Shown in pieces: positions 1 to 7,372 of a DNA stretch of 39,349 nucleotides. Position numbers and translations under genes: made by a program. The first letter of the stretch is position 1; every line of letters starts with the position of its first letter. This DNA is from Prevotella corporis DSM 18810 = JCM 8529 (GTDB lineage Bacteria; Bacteroidota; Bacteroidia; Bacteroidales; Bacteroidaceae), in NCBI RefSeq assembly GCF_000430525.1, contig NZ_AUME01000027.1, positions 1 through 39,349 on the forward strand, in the 5' to 3' direction. The notes below the pieces were generated by a model that was not told where the DNA came from, made no database searches, and saw only the letters and a program-made list of their open reading frames with translations.

Positions 1-275
1 CGTTCCTCGCTTTCGCTGCGTATCAACCCTAAGAGAATGGGATAGAAGTTTCCGCTGCGACTGCGCGGAATACGGAGCGAGAACTCAAAGCCGTGACTGT
101 ACCAACGACGAGAACGGAAGCCATTGCATTGCTCATGGGCATTTTCGCTGACGAACAACTCTCGTTCATGATACATCAGGGAGTTCATGATTAATGACTG
201 AAGGGTAACAAAACCCTCGCTGCTACTTGTGTAATTCGAAAGAATTTCCGAAATTTGCGAATGTGTAAGTTTCAT
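1..275 (-). CDS. IS256-family (mutator-type) transposase, N-terminal fragment
   Basis: This is the first 91 codons of a transposase that would catalyse movement of the surrounding element; the rest is outside the window. The ATG is at 275-273, and the protein starts MKLTHSQISEIL and later reads RIPRSRSGNFYPILLGLIR. The block of basic and proline residues followed by GNFYP is what I expect of the N-terminal region of IS256/mutator transposases. The catalytic DDE residues lie further on and cannot be seen. The right-hand copy at 39042 encodes nearly the same protein. Confidence 0.8.
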   Translation of the reverse strand, partial: MKLTHSQISEILSNYTSSSEGFVTLQSLIMNSLMYHERELFVSENAHEQCNGFRSRRWYSHGFEFSLRIPRSRSGNFYPILLGLIRSESEE

Positions 276-350
276 TGTTTTTTCTTTTTTAAAGTTTTCA
301 AATACAAAGATAAGAAAAAAGAAGCTTACACACTTTTATAGGACAGTACC
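1..350 (-). mobile_element. IS256-family insertion sequence, left copy, partial
   Basis: The right edge of this element is the inverted repeat that ends GGACAGTACC at 341-350. Read inward it is GGTACTGTCC followed by TATAAAAGTGTGTAAGC, which resembles the IS256 family terminus (GTCC, then an AT stretch, then GTGTAA). The same end recurs in the opposite orientation at 38969. The two copies differ at only a few positions in the transposase part and more in the non-coding leader. The outer part of the element lies beyond the window. Confidence 0.85.
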
Positions 351-439
351 TGGCCCAATTCCGCAACAAGCATCGCGAACGGCTCATCTCCCTGCTTGTC
401 ATGAAGCGCTATTTCGACTTCACCAATGACCCACGGTAG
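350..439 (+). pseudogene. 3' remnant of a gene truncated by the IS insertion
   Basis: Immediately inside the IS end a rightward frame is open for 29 codons. It starts LAQFRNKHRERL, ends KRYFDFTNDPR and stops with TAG at 437-439. Its charged, codon-like composition and its stop 87 nt from the IS boundary suggest the 3' end of a gene whose body was separated by the insertion. I do not recognise the family from so short a tail. It could also be a chance open frame. Confidence 0.4.
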
Positions 440-489
440 GATTGTTTCCCGTCTTTCGCCACTTGCGCATGAACAGTCGCATTGCTGAA

Positions 490-577
490 GGTGAGCCATT
501 GGTTTGCAATAGGTGACCTATTGCGTGGCGAAAGCTCACCTATCATCGTGCAAAAGCTCACCTATCATATTGAGTTT
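490..577 (+). repeat. 22-bp phased repeat array, site 1 (4 units)
   Basis: Four units start at 490, 512, 534 and 556, exactly 22 nt apart. Each begins GGTGAGCC, GGTGACCTATTG or GCTCACCTATCAT, and inner units end in GCGAAA or GCAAAA. The second unit and its flank form a perfect 19-nt palindrome at 506-524 (GCAATAGGT-G-ACCTATTGC). The array lies in the spacer between the truncated remnant and the 3' end of the HhH gene. Nothing else was recognised in 440-679. Confidence 0.75.
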
Positions 578-679
578 TGTATTGTACTGATGTTCAGTTA
601 GTTGTAAATGTAATTTTGAAGGCTGTCTTTCAACTATATATTCTATGTCTGGTATTCCAAAAAAAAGATGCAATTACTA

Positions 680-2671
680 TCAGAATTTCCAACGTATTTG
701 CAGTTCCAAATCGGTCATTGACGATGCGTTTATTTGCTGAAGTCCAGACGATATGTGGTCGCGGTCGAAATATTTCGTGCTACCACATTTCATGATGAGC
801 ATCAGATGGCGGTTGAAATCGGCACGGGCGAACAGACTGTAGCGGAGCCCTTTGCCATAGAAAGCTGGAAAACTGAACGAGTAGAGCAATCCTCTCTCAT
901 AGACATAGAGGCGCGACGAATAGTCGTTGGTGTGGAAATAGCCGATGCTGGCTGATGCCTGAAGCCACCTTAGCGGATGAAAGGTGGCATGCTCGCTGAG
1001 CATATAACCGAAGCTGGCTGACTTGTAATCGCTGTTTGCAACGTCAATCTGTGTCTTGCTGGCCCATTTTGGCATGGAATAGCTGAACGAGAGCCGGCCG
1101 CGTTGTGTCGTTTCATGGATGAGTGCTGTCTTTTCGGCATTGTCTTTCGTACGAATTTTAAGGCGGTAGCGGGCTGATAGCGATATGCTTCCTCGCGTAT
1201 AGATGGCCGATATCAGATTATCCCATGCGTCGCTGGCCGCCGATGCTTGGTAGCGAGGTTGCGAAAAGTAAGCGTAATCGGTGTAAGCCATCAGCGACAG
1301 GTGGCGGTTGAATCGCCAGTCCATTCCCAACAGCACCCCGTTCTCGTTCTGAACGCTTCCCCCTTCGCTGAAACTCTCGGAGTGAAGGGAGTGGTATTGG
1401 TAGCCATAGAATCGTTGAACGGCCATCAGCGACAAAGAGCGACTGGCCTGAAACGAAGCGATGTTGAGCGTGGCGATGCCTCCGCATCCGCCCGTTGCCG
1501 TCTCTCCGCTGAGGCTCCAGCGATGGTTCATGTAGCCGTAGTTGATGCTTGCGTTCCAAAAGTCATAGCCCTCAGGATAATAAAGCCTGTGAACCTGTTT
1601 CTTGTTGGGCTCCAACGGCCGGTTGAAATGGACAAAAAGCCCTGTGATGCCTGCATGAAAACCATTGTTTCGCCACTGAATGTTTCCACCAGCTGACGTC
1701 TGGGAAGCATTATGCTTTCTCATCATCTCCAGTTTGGTGCGGTGGTAGCCCGATTCGATGATGGTTTGTATGGCGCCGCGGTCGTTTAGCGTTGCGTCTA
1801 TCCACCGATTGGAGACGAAAGCCGAGATATCGGTGTGCTTTCCGACGGCAACGGTCGTGGCTGCACCCTGCAAATAGTTCGCTTGCGACCGTGAAGAGTG
1901 GGCCCTTATGGCATTGTTCGTCCGTCCGAGATTAGAAATCATGGCGAGTTTGCCAAACCCGAAGTCGTTGTTGATGACCAGTCCTTGTCCGAATCTCACC
2001 TTGTATCGTCCCACTGCCAAGGTTTTGATTATTCCCAGCTTCCTGACGATTGCGTAGAAGCTGTAGTGATCATAGCCCATAGCATTCTTGTCGGCGAAGA
2101 AAGGCTCGCCACTGTCTTGCGATCCCACAAGTCCCACCTGCAAATACTCACCGAAACTGAATTTATAGCGGAGCGAATGCTGATATTTGTAGCCCAGATA
2201 GCCATTGATGTCGCCCTTACGGTCGTAGAAAGGCAGCTTGGCGGCAAGCGTCAGGTCATGTTTGCCGTGTTTGAGGATGTTCCTCAGCGATGGGAAGGCT
2301 GCCGTCTCGTCGTTTGATACATAGACGAAGTGTTGCAGCAGCTGTCTTCTCGTGTCGTCGAGTGATTCAATCAACATCAGTTCGCCCAATGTTTTCATGC
2401 CGTTGTATTGATATACGTAGGCCAGTAAGTCCTCTATTTGGGTGGCATTGAGAAAGGGAATGCGCTCCAGATCGTCGCGATTGGCGGTGTTGATGTTGAT
2501 GGGATGCTGTTCAAGCTCGGTGAGAACTTCAAATGCATCCTCACGGCTGCCAATGTTGTCATCATCGAATTGGTACAGCTCATCTAAGTATTTCCCCCAC
2601 GAGTGTTCTGTTTGTGCTTTTCCTGACAGAGAGATGAACACCATGATAATAATAAAATAGATCTTTTTCAC
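680..2671 (-). CDS. Helix-hairpin-helix domain outer-membrane barrel-like protein
   Basis: This is a 663-residue exported protein. Residues 1-20 form a signal peptide ending near SGKAQ. A ComEA-like helix-hairpin-helix segment follows at about residues 57-90 (ININTANRDDLERIPFLN), which in other proteins binds DNA non-specifically. The remaining 500 residues are rich in alternating aromatic and polar residues and end in a Phe (IRWKF), typical of an outer-membrane beta-barrel. The assigned start is a GTG at 2671, chosen because it directly precedes a good signal peptide. The family is widespread in Bacteroidetes but, to my knowledge, has no firm function. It stands alone, convergent with the remnant at its 3' end. 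Confidence 0.8.
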   Translation of the reverse strand: MKKIYFIIIMVFISLSGKAQTEHSWGKYLDELYQFDDDNIGSREDAFEVLTELEQHPININTANRDDLERIPFLNATQIEDLLAYVYQYNGMKTLGELMLIESLDDTRRQLLQHFVYVSNDETAAFPSLRNILKHGKHDLTLAAKLPFYDRKGDINGYLGYKYQHSLRYKFSFGEYLQVGLVGSQDSGEPFFADKNAMGYDHYSFYAIVRKLGIIKTLAVGRYKVRFGQGLVINNDFGFGKLAMISNLGRTNNAIRAHSSRSQANYLQGAATTVAVGKHTDISAFVSNRWIDATLNDRGAIQTIIESGYHRTKLEMMRKHNASQTSAGGNIQWRNNGFHAGITGLFVHFNRPLEPNKKQVHRLYYPEGYDFWNASINYGYMNHRWSLSGETATGGCGGIATLNIASFQASRSLSLMAVQRFYGYQYHSLHSESFSEGGSVQNENGVLLGMDWRFNRHLSLMAYTDYAYFSQPRYQASAASDAWDNLISAIYTRGSISLSARYRLKIRTKDNAEKTALIHETTQRGRLSFSYSMPKWASKTQIDVANSDYKSASFGYMLSEHATFHPLRWLQASASIGYFHTNDYSSRLYVYERGLLYSFSFPAFYGKGLRYSLFARADFNRHLMLIMKCGSTKYFDRDHISSGLQQINASSMTDLELQIRWKF

Positions 2672-2736
2672 TTTTCTATATTTATATTAGATTGTAAGAC
2701 TAAAATGTTAAAAAATCATTCTTTGCAACCTTTCTT

Positions 2737-2768
2737 TTTGCTTATATGAACATAAATCTCTATATTTG
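2737..2768 (+). promoter_or_regulatory. Bacteroidetes-type promoter (TTTG-N20-TATATTTG)
   Basis: TTTG at 2737-2740 and TATATTTG at 2761-2768 are separated by 20 nt, matching the Bacteroidetes sigma-70-type consensus. It points rightward although no rightward gene follows. Transcription would begin near 2773, at the left arm of a long hairpin. Confidence 0.55.
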
Positions 2769-2772
2769 CATC

Positions 2773-2857
2773 AGAGAATGATTCTCATTTCATTGAAAGG
2801 CTACGTGTGACGTAGCTCACTTGTGTAGATGAATGGGAATCATTCTCTATTTTTTTG
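2773..2857 (+). ncRNA. Putative small RNA folding into one long hairpin with terminator
   Basis: Arms at 2773-2789 (AGAGAATGATTCTCATT) and 2832-2848 pair over 17 positions with one G-U wobble. A smaller perfect hairpin nests inside at 2800-2816 (GCTACGT-GTG-ACGTAGC). Seven T's follow the right arm at 2850-2856, as in an intrinsic terminator. With the promoter at 2737-2768 this makes a complete 75-85 nt transcription unit. It runs into the 3' end of the leftward DUF3800 gene, overlapping its stop codon, so antisense action is conceivable. Each arm also contains GAGAAT-N-ATTCTC, similar to a Fur box, so a regulator-binding site is an alternative reading. Confidence 0.4.
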
Positions 2858-3674
2858 CTTTCGATATATCTCTTTTGTAGTTGCTTGGCTTGAATGACCA
2901 GTGGCTGTAAGGTAGCTCCCATCTGTCGGACAGTTCTTTTGTTCGTGTGTTTACTCCAATATTAAATCTGGGATGCAGTTTTCTGATCCTATTATTTATA
3001 TACTTGTATAAATCTTCTTTCAGCTTAGTGCGAGTCCCCCGCTTACCTGTTATGGCGTCTTTTATTTTGTGTTTGTCGTTGAGACGGAAGCACATTGCAC
3101 CCAATATCAAATCCATGAATTGCAAGGGAAGATGCTTTTTCGAATCCACTTCGCATATATCTTCCATTTTTATATGAAGATGTGCTTTCTTAAAACTATC
3201 ATCGAAGTTCAATCCGAATAGATATCTCTTGAATTCTTTTGCGTCATCGCCTTTCAAAGGCATGTCATCTAATAGAAGTTTTATGTTTGTTTCCTCAGCG
3301 TTGGGATTTGAATACTGAAGTCCGAATCCATGTTTTATAAACTGATAGTAGAGCAAGGGATATTCTTTTCTTTTCTGTTCTTTTGTCAAGCCTTGCGGAA
3401 CAAACTGGTTATTGCGGAAGAATATCCTGATTTTTGCCAAGTCATTCTCAAGCAAATCAAATATAAAGTCTATCAGTATCTTGTATTTCTCAAATGTGAA
3501 CTTGTTGACTTTTTGCCATTTTATCTCTTCATAATCCAGTCCTACCTCTGATATTTTTGTTTGGCTCATGTGCAAGACTTTATCAACGTTAACTGATTCT
3601 ATCAGAATACCACCATAAAAATTTGAATAATAAGTTCCTTCCTTGTCACTTTCGTCTAACCATATATAAAGCAT
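2847..3674 (-). CDS. DUF3800 domain protein
   Basis: This is a 275-residue soluble protein. The N-terminus LYIWLDESD has the Asp-Glu start typical of DUF3800, which is thought to have an RNase H-like fold with acidic active-site residues. Further acidic positions appear in LLLDDMP (about residues 133-139), and QFMDLILGAM (about 184-193) matches the conserved C-terminal helix. DUF3800 proteins often sit near mobile or defence genes, but no substrate is established. The gene is monocistronic with its own promoter at 3762-3793, and its stop overlaps the hairpin arm at 2832-2848. The calls of family and start are good; function is unknown. Confidence 0.75.
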   Translation of the reverse strand: MLYIWLDESDKEGTYYSNFYGGILIESVNVDKVLHMSQTKISEVGLDYEEIKWQKVNKFTFEKYKILIDFIFDLLENDLAKIRIFFRNNQFVPQGLTKEQKRKEYPLLYYQFIKHGFGLQYSNPNAEETNIKLLLDDMPLKGDDAKEFKRYLFGLNFDDSFKKAHLHIKMEDICEVDSKKHLPLQFMDLILGAMCFRLNDKHKIKDAITGKRGTRTKLKEDLYKYINNRIRKLHPRFNIGVNTRTKELSDRWELPYSHWSFKPSNYKRDISKAKK

Positions 3675-3761
3675 TTCGTGCTAATTTAAGATTTAAGTTT
3701 CAACTTTTGTTTTTCGTACTCCCAAAAACTACATTGGAATTAGATAGAATTAAGATTCATG

Positions 3762-3793
3762 CAAAAGTAGTTTATATTTCCGGGAACTACAAA
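3762..3793 (-). promoter_or_regulatory. Promoter of the DUF3800 gene
   Basis: On the minus strand TTTG (3793-3790) is followed after 20 nt by TACTTTTG (3769-3762), an exact consensus match. The predicted leader to the ATG at 3674 is about 80 nt. Confidence 0.6.
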
Positions 3794-3859
3794 CAAAAAC
3801 TCAAATTAATATTAAAAAAGGAAACTGAATCGAGAAATAATCATTACTTTTGTCAGCGT

Positions 3860-4495
3860 ATGAGCATCGGAAGAATATTTCTCGCATTGTGTCTTCCGCT
3901 ATTGACGATGACGGCAATGGCGCAAGACCATATCAATCCTGAGGACCGCGTGGTGGATATGGATTCGCCAACGTTCGTTCCGATGGTTCATATTGGAAAG
4001 GCTAAGGTGGGATCGGACAGCATTCAGTATGTGCGCACGAACAAAATCTATATCTTCCCACCCTTGGAGTTCAAGAACGAGGCGCAGAAGCAGGCTTACA
4101 ACCGATTGGTGGCCAACATCAAGAAGGTGTTGCCTCTTGCAAAGGAGTGCAACCAGATGATTTTGGAGACGGGTGCCTATCTTGAGACGCTGCCGACGAA
4201 GAAGGAACGCAGCGAGCACATGAAGCGAGTGGAAAAAAGTATTAAGGAACAATACACGCCCCGCATGAAGAAGCTCACCCATTCGCAGGGAAAACTTCTC
4301 ATCAAACTTATCGACCGGGAGACCAACTCATCGAGTTACGAACTCATACAGGCTTTCCTCGGTCCCGTGCGCGCTGGCTTCTATCAGGCCTTCGCATGGT
4401 TGTTCGGTGCCAGTTTGAAGAAGCGTTACGACCCCAAAGGTGCAGACCGACTTGTCGAACGTATCGTGCTGCAGGTTGAGGCCGGACAGTTGTAG
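3860..4495 (+). CDS. DUF4294 domain exported protein
   Basis: The 211-residue product starts MSIGRIFLALCLPLL, a signal peptide cleaved near AMAQ (residue 18). The body fits the Bacteroidetes DUF4294 family: a strand-rich start (DSIQYVRTNKIYIFPP), then a long basic helical region and LIKLIDRETNSSSYELI near residues 153-169. Function is unknown; a periplasmic location is inferred. The frame is open upstream to 3623, but I chose the ATG at 3860 because the signal peptide begins there. A promoter element TACTTTTG lies at 3845-3852, so transcription would start almost at the ATG and the mRNA may be nearly leaderless. A strong terminator follows at 4602. Confidence 0.75.
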   Translation: MSIGRIFLALCLPLLTMTAMAQDHINPEDRVVDMDSPTFVPMVHIGKAKVGSDSIQYVRTNKIYIFPPLEFKNEAQKQAYNRLVANIKKVLPLAKECNQMILETGAYLETLPTKKERSEHMKRVEKSIKEQYTPRMKKLTHSQGKLLIKLIDRETNSSSYELIQAFLGPVRAGFYQAFAWLFGASLKKRYDPKGADRLVERIVLQVEAGQL

Positions 4496-4601
4496 CATGG
4501 CGAGACACAGCATTTATGTATGCTCCGGTCTATGGAGCAACGTGGTATGGTGGTGTAAGCATCACCATCTGATAAGTCAAAAGCTAACACAGTCTTACTG
4601 T

Positions 4602-4640
4602 AACTCCCCTGAATTGCAAGATATTCAGGGGAGTTTTATT
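4602..4640 (+). terminator. Intrinsic terminator
   Basis: AACTCCCCTGAAT (4602-4614) pairs perfectly with ATTCAGGGGAGTT (4623-4635) around an 8-nt loop, followed by a T-rich stretch. It ends the DUF4294 transcript about 110 nt after its stop codon and shields the convergent TonB-receptor gene. A T-run is present only on the right, so it acts rightward. Confidence 0.8.
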
Positions 4641-4776
4641 TGTCAACGGAAGGCTGAAAGCGAGTAACAACAACCCGAAAGCGCCAGTTGCACGCTAACT
4701 CCCCCACCTATGCGGATTGATTGGCTGGAGGATTTCGACTTGTCGGCAGAGAAACGGTCCGCAGAGCCTCAACTTT

Positions 4777-6858
4777 CTACATGATTCCAGTCTGCGTATC
4801 TTTGTGTCCGAGCTTCTTTTGTACGTCACGGTATCTGCGTCCGTATTCGAATTTCCACGAAACACTGAGATTTAAGAGATTTCCACTGTCGCTTCCACTG
4901 AACAACTGTTTTTTAGAAATGAATCGATTGAGTATTGCACTCTCTTCCAATCGCGGATGGGAGATGAGCGGATTTTGCCAATAAAGCGACAAAATCAGGT
5001 TTCTCACTCTGTAAGCACCCTTCAAAAACACATAACCGCCGTGGTGGGCCTGTGTCTCTCCCTCCACAAACTTCCATCCATTGTCGGCATAAGCACTGAT
5101 AACCCACCGCCCCAGATAGGCATTCAAACTGCCAGAGACGAAAGCGCTCGTAAGATAGTGCTTGTATTCATCACCTTTATTCAGGAACCGGAAAACGCCC
5201 CCTGTCAAAGTGCAAGTCAGTTTGTCGGGAATGATGTCACAGCTCATCGCATTCTGAAGGTAGAACATCTCTATCCGCTTTTGGTTAGCTTGGAGATAAT
5301 GGAACTGGTTATCGGCAGTCCGGATATATTTCGACATGTTGGGATGACTGTTATTTCGATAAGCGATGTCGAATGTGTTGGTAAACCGGGGCTTATTGTA
5401 GCTCAACGACAAGGTTTGCTCCACCACTTTGTTCGGTTCGATGTTGGGATTGCCCACCCGCCACTCTCTGCTATTCTCGCGAATCATCGTATTGCTGATC
5501 ATGGCAATTTTGGAAACGTGCTCGTAGATCTCAAAAGAGTATCGCAGGCTCAAAGGGGCTGCCAAGTGGTAGCTGAGCGTAAGTTTGGGACGGAAAAGCC
5601 AATAATTGAATTTGTCGGCCGATTGTCTGTACCGTTGATTCGTAACGCCAAGCCCAGCAACGTACGACAACTTACCGCTCATTCCTTTTACCTCGCTGAA
5701 AAGATAAAGATCATGGTTGTGCATTTGATTCAACGACTGCACGTCGCCCTTGTATTCATTCCTCGTGTATTTGATGCCATGTGCGAGCCCCATGGTAATT
5801 GTGAACGGTTTAAGCCTGTTTTCATAGATCGCCTCGGAATGAAGCGACCATGTCCGCCCATCCACGTTGTAGGAGTAGGGTACTCCCTCATCCTGATAGC
5901 TGTCATTCTCGGTCGTGATTCCTGTCCCGACGACATTCGTCGTCAAGCTCTGATGGTCACCCAGCCTGTGATAGAAGTACAGATCCAGAACCGGCGAGTT
6001 GCTGTTTGAACTGTTCCGTCGGGTGGCCATCATTTTTTGGAGTCCGTCCACAATGCTTTGCCTTTCGTCGTAATTAGGCATTTTGTTGAGATTGGCCGAC
6101 AACGATACTTGAAAGACATAGCTCGCAGAGTCGGCAAGACTGTATTTCAATTGCAATGTGTGGTCGAATGTTCTATTCCGCGAGGCTAAGGTCGCTCTTT
6201 CTATATGATAGACAGAACCGTCATTCAACAGATAATTGGCGATTTCTGTCAGTTTCGCACCCTTGAAATCACGATAGGTAAGGTTGTAGTTGATCCCCCA
6301 TTCCGATTTTCCATGATTAACCCTCGCAAAAACAGAGTTATTGCCATTCCAAGCCGTGATACTGTTGGAAAGGTCTGCACCAACCGCCCCTCCACTATCA
6401 TGCCGATAAGTCCGTATATCGATGACAACACCCGTCTCTTTCCCATATCTAACACCTGGATTGTCGATGAAATCGATGTTTTTCACAAGTTTCGGAGATA
6501 GCCCAATCAGGTCTTCCTTGGTGGCTACGATGCCATTAATCCTTATTTGCACAGCTCCCTCATTCCCCAACGCAGTGACGGTTCGCATAACCTCATCTAC
6601 TCTTATTCTCGGTAGATTCAGTTTTGAAAGCAGGTCGTAGCCATTGGTGGTGGAGTTGCGTTGCGACAACGAAGGGATAATGAGCTTTCCGTCTGCCTTT
6701 TCGACAACTCTCGCATGCTCAACGGTAACCTCGCCCAGCTCAACGACTTTTTCCGCCACATCACCGACCAGACTATCCGCTGCCGTCGTGCGCTCGTCCT
6801 GAGCTCTTGCGCCTGTCACCGCAACAAACATCAATACTAAAATAATACTTTTCTTCAT
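4777..6858 (-). CDS. TonB-dependent outer-membrane receptor-like barrel
   Basis: This protein of about 693 residues starts MKKSIILVLMFVAVTG, a signal peptide cleaved near ARAQ. A plug-like region follows (about residues 40-150) with VQIRINGIVATKEDLIGLSPKL and NPGVRYGKETGVVIDIRTYR, as in the TonB plug/outer-membrane beta-barrel family. The rest is a barrel rich in aromatic residues and ends WKFEYGRRYRDVQKK. It probably imports or senses an unknown ligand. The upstream gene at 7373 encodes a membrane-bound winged-helix regulator, and 11-bp direct repeats sit just upstream of this promoter, so the two probably act together. The ATG at 6858 was preferred over upstream in-frame starts (6867, 6930); 6930 would lie upstream of the promoter. 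Confidence 0.75.
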   Translation of the reverse strand: MKKSIILVLMFVAVTGARAQDERTTAADSLVGDVAEKVVELGEVTVEHARVVEKADGKLIIPSLSQRNSTTNGYDLLSKLNLPRIRVDEVMRTVTALGNEGAVQIRINGIVATKEDLIGLSPKLVKNIDFIDNPGVRYGKETGVVIDIRTYRHDSGGAVGADLSNSITAWNGNNSVFARVNHGKSEWGINYNLTYRDFKGAKLTEIANYLLNDGSVYHIERATLASRNRTFDHTLQLKYSLADSASYVFQVSLSANLNKMPNYDERQSIVDGLQKMMATRRNSSNSNSPVLDLYFYHRLGDHQSLTTNVVGTGITTENDSYQDEGVPYSYNVDGRTWSLHSEAIYENRLKPFTITMGLAHGIKYTRNEYKGDVQSLNQMHNHDLYLFSEVKGMSGKLSYVAGLGVTNQRYRQSADKFNYWLFRPKLTLSYHLAAPLSLRYSFEIYEHVSKIAMISNTMIRENSREWRVGNPNIEPNKVVEQTLSLSYNKPRFTNTFDIAYRNNSHPNMSKYIRTADNQFHYLQANQKRIEMFYLQNAMSCDIIPDKLTCTLTGGVFRFLNKGDEYKHYLTSAFVSGSLNAYLGRWVISAYADNGWKFVEGETQAHHGGYVFLKGAYRVRNLILSLYWQNPLISHPRLEESAILNRFISKKQLFSGSDSGNLLNLSVSWKFEYGRRYRDVQKKLGHKDTQTGIM

Positions 6859-6882
6859 CTTTGACATTTTGATTAGTTGCGG

Positions 6883-6890
6883 CAAAGATA
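6883..6890 (-). promoter_or_regulatory. -7 element of the TonB-receptor promoter
   Basis: The minus strand reads TATCTTTG (6890-6883). No clear TTTG lies 19-21 nt upstream, so this promoter probably needs an activator. The direct repeats at 6919-6940 sit where one would bind. Confidence 0.5.
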
Positions 6891-6918
6891 GCCGAAGAAC
6901 TTCAAAAGTTGCCCGAAA

Positions 6919-6940
6919 ACTGTCTGACAACTGTCTGACA
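6919..6940 (-). promoter_or_regulatory. Tandem 11-bp direct repeats, likely operator
   Basis: ACTGTCTGACA occurs twice without a gap (6919-6929 and 6930-6940) and is followed by a partial third ATGTC. OmpR/PhoB-type winged-helix proteins bind head-to-tail sites spaced 11 bp apart, often with CTGTCA cores. The site lies about 30 nt upstream of the -7 element. The obvious candidate binder is the membrane-anchored winged-helix protein encoded at 7373-8107. This is inferred from spacing and neighbourhood. Confidence 0.5.
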
Positions 6941-7246
6941 ATGTCCAGTCGGGACCTTACTTCAGACTTTTTCGCTCATTTTTCAAAATCGGTTCGTAAG
7001 AGTATGTAGTGGTTTTGTTTGATTACCGATCAGCTTGCTTGCCGTTCTATTGAAGACATGGCAGACTAAGGCGAAAGGGAACGACGGAGAAAATGCTGGC
7101 AAACGAATGAAATCGGTTAGGAAACGATTTGCTTATCAGCAAATAGTGAAATCGCAGTAGAATGAACAATTGGGGATGATTCCACATCGCACAGCCGTGA
7201 CGAACGGCCTTTGTCGGAACGATAATTTCACGGTGAAATTCAAAAG

Positions 7247-7334
7247 GCTTAGCTTTCGCACCGCAAAAGGTCACCTATCGCAATGTAAAAGGTCACCTAT
7301 CGAAGGGTAAAAGGTGACCTTTTGGAAGCTAAAG
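7247..7334 (+). repeat. 22-bp phased repeat array, site 2 (4 units)
   Basis: Units start at 7247, 7269, 7291 and 7313. The two inner ones begin GGTCACCTATCG and end GTAAAA; the outer ones begin GCTTAGCTTTCG and GGTGACCTTTTG. The array ends about 40 nt from the 3' end of the winged-helix regulator gene. The rest of 6941-7246 shows no convincing gene: a 75-codon leftward frame there lacks any recognisable motif. Confidence 0.75.
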
Positions 7335-7372
7335 TCTATTCGTCTGAATATCTGATGGTTACAAATACGCTT

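Noticed and set aside
490..577. CRISPR array
   Set aside because: The units abut each other with no unique spacers, the repeats are degenerate, and no cas genes are present anywhere in the window.
4500..4600. A tRNA-like region after the DUF4294 gene
   Set aside because: Several short inverted repeats are present, but no acceptor stem, anticodon loop or TTCGA arm could be assembled.
4957..6009. A 350-codon rightward ORF opposite the TonB-receptor gene
   Set aside because: It is a long shadow frame. The opposite strand has a signal peptide, plug-like region and barrel pattern, whereas this frame has none.
7047..7274. A 75-codon leftward ORF upstream of the TonB receptor
   Set aside because: It has no family motif or promoter and overlaps the 22-bp repeat array, whose non-triplet period is incompatible with coding.
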